A stretch of DNA of 64,000 nucleotides. Origin: Kosmotoga arenicorallina S304. Lineage in GTDB: Bacteria > Thermotogota > Thermotogae > Petrotogales > Kosmotogaceae. The stretch is taken from assembly GCF_001636545.1 (NCBI RefSeq), contig NZ_JFHK01000007.1:1-64000 (forward strand). The letters are read 5' to 3'. This document shows positions 59,729 to 64,000 of this stretch, piece after piece. Position 1 is the stretch's first letter, and the number at the start of each line of letters is the position of its first letter. Made by a program: the position numbers and the translations under genes. The notes below the pieces were generated by a model that was not told where the DNA came from, searched no databases, and was given only the letters and a program-made list of their open reading frames with translations.

Positions 59729-60679
59729 GTGAAAGTTGCCGTTGTATATGACGAACCCCTTGCATTCGAAAAAAAAGACATGGTTTTCGCGGTTTGCAAA
59801 GCTTTAAGTAGCCTGTACAATGCAAAACCACTCCCATTCAATGAAAAATTCCTGTCTAATGTAAGAAGCTTTGACTTCGTCTTTAACCTCTCTACCGGAG
59901 GGGGAAAATACAACAAGCAGGTTCACGTTCCTGCTGTCTTAGACGTTCTGGGAATACCTTTTACGGGGTCATCTGCAGGGGTTCACGCTATCTGTATGGA
60001 TAAGGGGTTAACAAAGCTTATCCTTCAAAAAAACAACATACCTACCCCGCCATTTACTGTGATAACAAACCCTTCAGAAATAACAGACCCTGGATTTTAT
60101 CCCGCTTTTGTGAAACCATCACGCGAGGGCAGCGCAGAAGGAGTTTCTGAAAAATCTGTGGTCAAAAACTTCATTGAGCTCAAGGAGCGTGTGATTTCCC
60201 TCTATGAAGCTTTCAGAGAACCTATTCTTGTAGAGGAATTCATAGATGGCAGGGAATTCACAGTGGGAATAGTTGGAAATGGAGAGCAGGCAAAAGTATT
60301 ACCCATTCTTGAAATAGATTTCTCGCAGCTTCCAGAAGGTCTTGAAAGATTTTATTCTCACAGAGTCAAGCATAACTATGCTGAAAAAACAAGATATATT
60401 TGCCCGGCACGACTGGAAGCTGAACAGGTGAAAGAGCTGGAGAACCTTGCACTAAGAACCTATAAAGCCCTGAGAATGTTTGACTATGCAAGAATAGACG
60501 TAAGAATGAATGATAATGGCTTCCATATCATTGAAGCGAATTCTTTGCCACTGCTGGTACCAGTATATTCAGACCTTACCAAGATGCTTGAACCGATAGG
60601 CTGGAATTATGATGACCTTGTACTGAACATCTTTAAGGCGGCAAAAATCAGGCAAAAGCTTCTACATAACCTTGAATGA
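59729..60679 (+). CDS. ATP-grasp ligase, D-Ala-D-Ala ligase-like
   Basis: 316 residues from a GTG at 59729 (AGGAGG 7 nt upstream; TTG at 59726 is possible). ATP-grasp motifs are PAFVKPSREGSAEGVS, ILVEEFIDGREFTVGI and the metal-binding end DYARIDVRMNDNGFHIIEANSLP. The segment GSSAGVHAICMDKGLTKLIL is Ddl-like. Gene order implies that it joins the product of the dehydrogenase and mutase to another amino acid or acid. Its 3' end overlaps the convergent ABC gene by 18 bp. Confidence 0.83.
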   Translation: MKVAVVYDEPLAFEKKDMVFAVCKALSSLYNAKPLPFNEKFLSNVRSFDFVFNLSTGGGKYNKQVHVPAVLDVLGIPFTGSSAGVHAICMDKGLTKLILQKNNIPTPPFTVITNPSEITDPGFYPAFVKPSREGSAEGVSEKSVVKNFIELKERVISLYEAFREPILVEEFIDGREFTVGIVGNGEQAKVLPILEIDFSQLPEGLERFYSHRVKHNYAEKTRYICPARLEAEQVKELENLALRTYKALRMFDYARIDVRMNDNGFHIIEANSLPLLVPVYSDLTKMLEPIGWNYDDLVLNIFKAAKIRQKLLHNLE

Positions 60680-61588
60680 TTTTGTAATCTTTATATGCAG
60701 CTCTTTGTTTTTTGCAGCCTCAATAGGAATTAGTGCCACGCAATCAGTATCGTTGATTTTTATGTTGCACAAAGCATTTCTCGAGTCATAGGGGCTTGTA
60801 TGCTGAACTGAGGCAAGAAGCCCTTCTCCTGCTATTTTCACATCTTCAGGTCTAAATATCATGTCTTCATATTTGTTTATGCCAAAGGGTGAAAAGAGCT
60901 CCATTGAAAACAAATCGGGCGGATTATTGTAAATATCTATGGGATTTCCGCTGGAAACGATTTTTCCATCGTTCATTATATATACCCTTGAAGCGATTGC
61001 CATGGCATCTTCACAATCGTTAAGCACAATAAGCACTGAACGCCCTATTTTGAGCAAAAGCCTTTTTATCATGGCTCTCAATTCTGTTTTGACTTTCTTA
61101 TCAAGCCTTTCGAAGGGCTCATCCATGAATATCATGTCGAAGATCCTTACTGTTTCTCTTCCAATAGCCGTAAGCTTTTTGATACCGGCAGGTAGCTCTT
61201 TTGGAAATTTTTCCAAGTATTCGCGAAGCCCATTTAGTTCATCGGCTTTTTTCGAGACTCTTTCCTGGATATTGCTTTCTTTCTTCAACTGCAGGGGGAA
61301 GGCAATGTTCTGATAGGTGTCGTAATGTGGGAAGAGCGCATCATTCTGGAAGACAAAAGCAATATTTCGCTTATGAGGTGGTTCGTTGGTAACCTCCCTC
61401 CCGCCCATGAATATTTTTCCGGTAAGGGCGTCATGCAGCCCCGAAGCAACTCTGAGCAGTAATGTTTTTCCGCAGCCTGACGGCCCGATAAGGCCGACAA
61501 TTTCCCCATCTCGCACTGCCAGGTTAATCGGGCCGAGCTTGAAATCGCCAATACTTGCCTTCAATCCTTTGATTTCCAGCGCAAACAT
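60662..61588 (-). CDS. Degenerate MalK/PotA-like ABC ATPase
   Basis: 308 residues. Walker A (GPSGCGKTLLLR), Q-loop (FVFQNDALFPH) and Walker B (IFMDEPFERLD) are present. The signature LSGGQ is replaced by LPAGIKKLTAIGRE, and the H-loop His by Asn (LNDCEDAM). A C-terminal TOBE-like domain follows. No permease or binding protein is nearby. It may be a shared or regulatory ATPase or a decaying gene. The start at 61588 follows AAGGTGGTG. Confidence 0.8.
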   Translation of the reverse strand: MFALEIKGLKASIGDFKLGPINLAVRDGEIVGLIGPSGCGKTLLLRVASGLHDALTGKIFMGGREVTNEPPHKRNIAFVFQNDALFPHYDTYQNIAFPLQLKKESNIQERVSKKADELNGLREYLEKFPKELPAGIKKLTAIGRETVRIFDMIFMDEPFERLDKKVKTELRAMIKRLLLKIGRSVLIVLNDCEDAMAIASRVYIMNDGKIVSSGNPIDIYNNPPDLFSMELFSPFGINKYEDMIFRPEDVKIAGEGLLASVQHTSPYDSRNALCNIKINDTDCVALIPIEAAKNKELHIKITKSFKVM

Positions 61589-61599
61589 ATACACCACCT

Positions 61600-62601
61600 T
61601 CATTCCAGTAATCTGGCAACTTTTACAAGTTCTCTCTCTCTAAAAGATTTAACGGCAGCCTCTATTACCGTAAGGTCTTTCAAAGCCTGGGCAGGAGAAC
61701 CAAGCAGGTTTTCCTTGCCGAATTTCACCACATCATAGAAATCTGAAAATTCTTCAAAAAACCCATCACTATTTGGGGCTTCCATAGTTTTTTGACTTCC
61801 TGCTGTAAATACTTTGATTTTATTACCTTCGATGTACATATTCCCTTCTGTCCCGATAATGGATATCTCATTTCCGAATTCCAGACCGTAAGATGCGATG
61901 TAATTTCCGATTGCTCCATTTTCAAAGAGCAAATTCATGGTTATTGTGTCTTCTGCTCCGAGGTAGTCTCTGACTCTTTTCAAGTAAGCCGATACCTCTT
62001 CAATATCACCAAGCATTGTCCTGGCTGCTGCGATGTGGTGCACTCCCGCATCGGATATAAAGCCAGCAATATGAGCCGGTTCTTTTCGCCATGAGGTCAT
62101 TGCATACTTGTTTTTTTCCTTCATCTCTTTAGTGCTTTTCCAGAAAAAAAATACAGGTTTACCTATTTCTGCCGAAGCTATCATTTTACAGGCTTTCTTG
62201 TACACCGGAATGTGCCTGTAATTCTCGGCTATGTAAAGAACTTTGTTGCTTCTTTTCGCAAGTGCGAGAACTTTCTTCCCGTTTTCCACGTTAATGGCAA
62301 TTGGTTTTTCTGCTATCACATGCAGGTCACATTTCAGAGCCTTTTCAATGAACTCGGGATTTAAAATCGTGGGGAGAGCAAGGTCAACCGCTTCGGCAAT
62401 ACCTGAAAGCATGAGTTCATCGACGGTATCAAAAACTCTGGGTTCTGGTTCTATCATTTGAGACAGTCGCTTTGCCTTTTCACGTGTCCGGCTTGCAAGG
62501 GCTACTATTTCTATACGATCTCTTAGTTTTTTCAGTGCAGGAAGGTGCAACTCCCTTGCTGCAATGCCACACCCTATTATCGCGAGCCTGAGTTTTTCCA
62601 T
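61600..62601 (-). CDS. Gfo/Idh/MocA-family oxidoreductase
   Basis: 333 residues. An N-terminal NAD(P) fold, LAIIGCGIAARELHLPALKKL, is followed by AEKPIAINVENG with the conserved Lys of the EKP motif (about 95) and DAGVHHIAAARTMLG with the catalytic Asp/His (about 180). The family oxidises sugars, inositol or related compounds. It forms a pair with the ABC-like ATPase downstream; the start overlaps the barrel-protein gene by 25 nt. Confidence 0.88.
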   Translation of the reverse strand: MEKLRLAIIGCGIAARELHLPALKKLRDRIEIVALASRTREKAKRLSQMIEPEPRVFDTVDELMLSGIAEAVDLALPTILNPEFIEKALKCDLHVIAEKPIAINVENGKKVLALAKRSNKVLYIAENYRHIPVYKKACKMIASAEIGKPVFFFWKSTKEMKEKNKYAMTSWRKEPAHIAGFISDAGVHHIAAARTMLGDIEEVSAYLKRVRDYLGAEDTITMNLLFENGAIGNYIASYGLEFGNEISIIGTEGNMYIEGNKIKVFTAGSQKTMEAPNSDGFFEEFSDFYDVVKFGKENLLGSPAQALKDLTVIEAAVKSFRERELVKVARLLE

Positions 62602-64000
62602 TTTATTACCTCCTTTATAGTCGAAAAACCCAATTTTTCATTGAAATATATAGTACTTCCAAGTGAAACCCCGCCCTTGATACCAATCGTTGAAGCCCCG
62701 TCAGCATCCATGAGAAAAGAGAAACCCAAATTAATTTTAAAAGGCGTATCAGCGATAATGTAGATAACCGGAGTAAATACTAAAGAAGTGTAAAAAACAT
62801 TGCCACTATCGAAAAACCTGCCGCCAAGTTCCCATGATACCCCTATACCCCCTAGGCTGAAGAGATTAAGGAAGCTAATACGCCTGTTCATGGAAACCAC
62901 ATAAGGAAAAGACACTCTTAGGTCAAGCAAATAGCTTGTAGGGGTGTATTTTGACATCAGCGGGTCCAGGGCATTTGAAGTGGCTTCAAAACTCAGCACA
63001 TCATAAAAAGGGTCAAAAACCTTTTTGCCTGATGCTTCCCCCACAGCGAGCAAGTCAAAAGAAGGAAGGAATTTAGAGCGTACATTGGCAATCCAACTAC
63101 CATAAAATCCCCCGATGTACGTGGGTGTTGCATCGATCTTACCTATCAATCCCTCTATGCCAAGGTATAAACCGTGTTTTAATGTGTCATCAAAATTATA
63201 AAGGCAATCTATGTAATAATTGCTGGTGTCAACAAAACGACTTTTGACAGAAAAAACATGTCTTGCCATCATCAAGGGGCTGCTTTCACCAATGTATAAC
63301 CTTTCAGGTATGCCAAAGTTAGCAGAAAAGCTAAATCCTTCTAACCCGCTGTATTTCAGTTTCAATAAGCTGTATAGGTCAGGTTGGAAATAAAGAGAAA
63401 GACCGGTGTGGCTGTAGCCTCTTCCTTCATCGCTCATATAACCACTCTGGTTTAAAAGTCCAATACCAAAATAGGGGTATTTTTCAAAGAGCAGCTCGCC
63501 TGTATAATCAATTCCCGAAGCTGAAATGCCAACAATACCACGTCCACTAAGCAAATAGGCGTCATATCTGTTCTGGTATTCTCCATATCCGCTCTCAAAT
63601 AAAAGGGGCCAATGGTTGTTGTGCCTTTCTATGTCAAAAGAACGCATTTCAGGATCCAGATGCACCTGCATGCCTGAAACATAGGGAAATGAAGTGGAAT
63701 CGGAAGTTATAAAACTTCTGCTTCCATCAGGAGTTTCTACCAACACTTTCAGAGGGATTTTCAAATTGCCTGAATCTATATTCACAAAACCATCACTTGG
63801 ATATACCCTTGCATCAAAATTTCTCCTCTCCAAAAAAAGAGCATACAAGACTTCAGGATCCACATATCTCTCCAAAAAAGCCAGAAATTCATCTCTGGAA
63901 ACGCTTTTGCCAGCATAAAGCCGGTAATATTCAGACAAAATTGAATACATCTTTTCACGCCCGAGCAGTTCTTCAAGGGAAAAGAAAGCCCTTTTACCCT
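62577..64000 (-). CDS. M1-peptidase-like tail fused to an envelope beta-barrel (5' end beyond the window)
   Basis: The frame is open from the window edge; about 474 residues are visible. The first about 55 (GKRAFFSLEELLGREKMYSILSEYYRLYAGKSVSRDEFLAFLERY) match the helical part just after the catalytic domain of M1 aminopeptidases (gluzincins). From about 130 on, the protein consists of amphipathic strands with aromatic ends, like an outer-membrane barrel. The zinc site HExxH would be outside the window. The combination suggests a surface-anchored peptidase. Confidence 0.65.
   Translation of the reverse strand, partial: GKRAFFSLEELLGREKMYSILSEYYRLYAGKSVSRDEFLAFLERYVDPEVLYALFLERRNFDARVYPSDGFVNIDSGNLKIPLKVLVETPDGSRSFITSDSTSFPYVSGMQVHLDPEMRSFDIERHNNHWPLLFESGYGEYQNRYDAYLLSGRGIVGISASGIDYTGELLFEKYPYFGIGLLNQSGYMSDEGRGYSHTGLSLYFQPDLYSLLKLKYSGLEGFSFSANFGIPERLYIGESSPLMMARHVFSVKSRFVDTSNYYIDCLYNFDDTLKHGLYLGIEGLIGKIDATPTYIGGFYGSWIANVRSKFLPSFDLLAVGEASGKKVFDPFYDVLSFEATSNALDPLMSKYTPTSYLLDLRVSFPYVVSMNRRISFLNLFSLGGIGVSWELGGRFFDSGNVFYTSLVFTPVIYIIADTPFKINLGFSFLMDADGASTIGIKGGVSLGSTIYFNEKLGFSTIKEVIKWKNSGSR

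Overview
This 64 kb window is chromosomal DNA of a member of the Thermotogae, most likely Kosmotoga or a close relative (order Kosmotogales). The evidence is a moderate GC content, strong AGGAGG-type ribosome binding sites, very tight gene packing, and a typical Thermotogae gene repertoire: NiaR, FprA, TldD/PmbA, a TM1266-like hydrogenase-system regulator and many two-part ABC exporters. The species assignment is inference.

Left end (1-2.5 kb): the end of an insertion sequence with a truncated transposase, a VWA lipoprotein, a small envelope protein and tRNA-Pro. From 19.9 kb down to 2.5 kb on the minus strand lies one continuous 17.4 kb gene run. It encodes a group-4 membrane-bound [NiFe] hydrogenase with all four active-site cysteines, an Mrp-type Na+/H+ antiporter, a sulfhydrogenase-like beta/gamma NAD(P)H module, a maturation protease and HypF, C, D, E and A. 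HypB is missing. A Rex-like operator overlaps the putative promoter, and a second GTGAA-N4-TTCAC site sits before the diaphorase genes. The layout suggests redox-controlled H2 metabolism linking NAD(P)H and ferredoxin to an ion gradient.

Middle (20-46.4 kb): NiaR, a PhoU-like protein, a striking 360 bp repeat element with four 21-bp-period hairpins, thioredoxin, a Nudix hydrolase, TldD/PmbA (pmbA frameshifted), a ThiF/ThiS-like pair, an amidohydrolase, three ABC exporter systems (one ATPase frameshifted at an A7 slippery run), FprA with a hydrogenase-system regulator, an ABC-F ATPase, and a decayed IS605 tnpB 3' end that may be a leftover omegaRNA scaffold. The most unusual locus is 44.2-46.4 kb. 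A strong promoter drives a 32-codon hydrophobic leader peptide, an intrinsic terminator, several overlapping small ORFs (37, 8, 34 and 41 codons, each with its own ribosome binding site) and then an ABC-2 exporter.

Right part (46.4-64 kb): a PHP-family metallohydrolase, a flippase-like membrane protein, a secreted papain-like protease with a dockerin-like tail next to a lipoprotein with a cohesin-like domain, GltS, a beta-CASP nuclease, a tRNA-Leu/fMet/Met cluster, and a 37-residue protein gene with its own promoter and terminator. A three-gene cassette follows (octopine-dehydrogenase family, B12-dependent mutase-like, ATP-grasp ligase) that looks like an undescribed amino-acid pathway. The window ends with a degenerate ABC ATPase, a Gfo/Idh/MocA oxidoreductase and a truncated M1-peptidase-like/beta-barrel protein.
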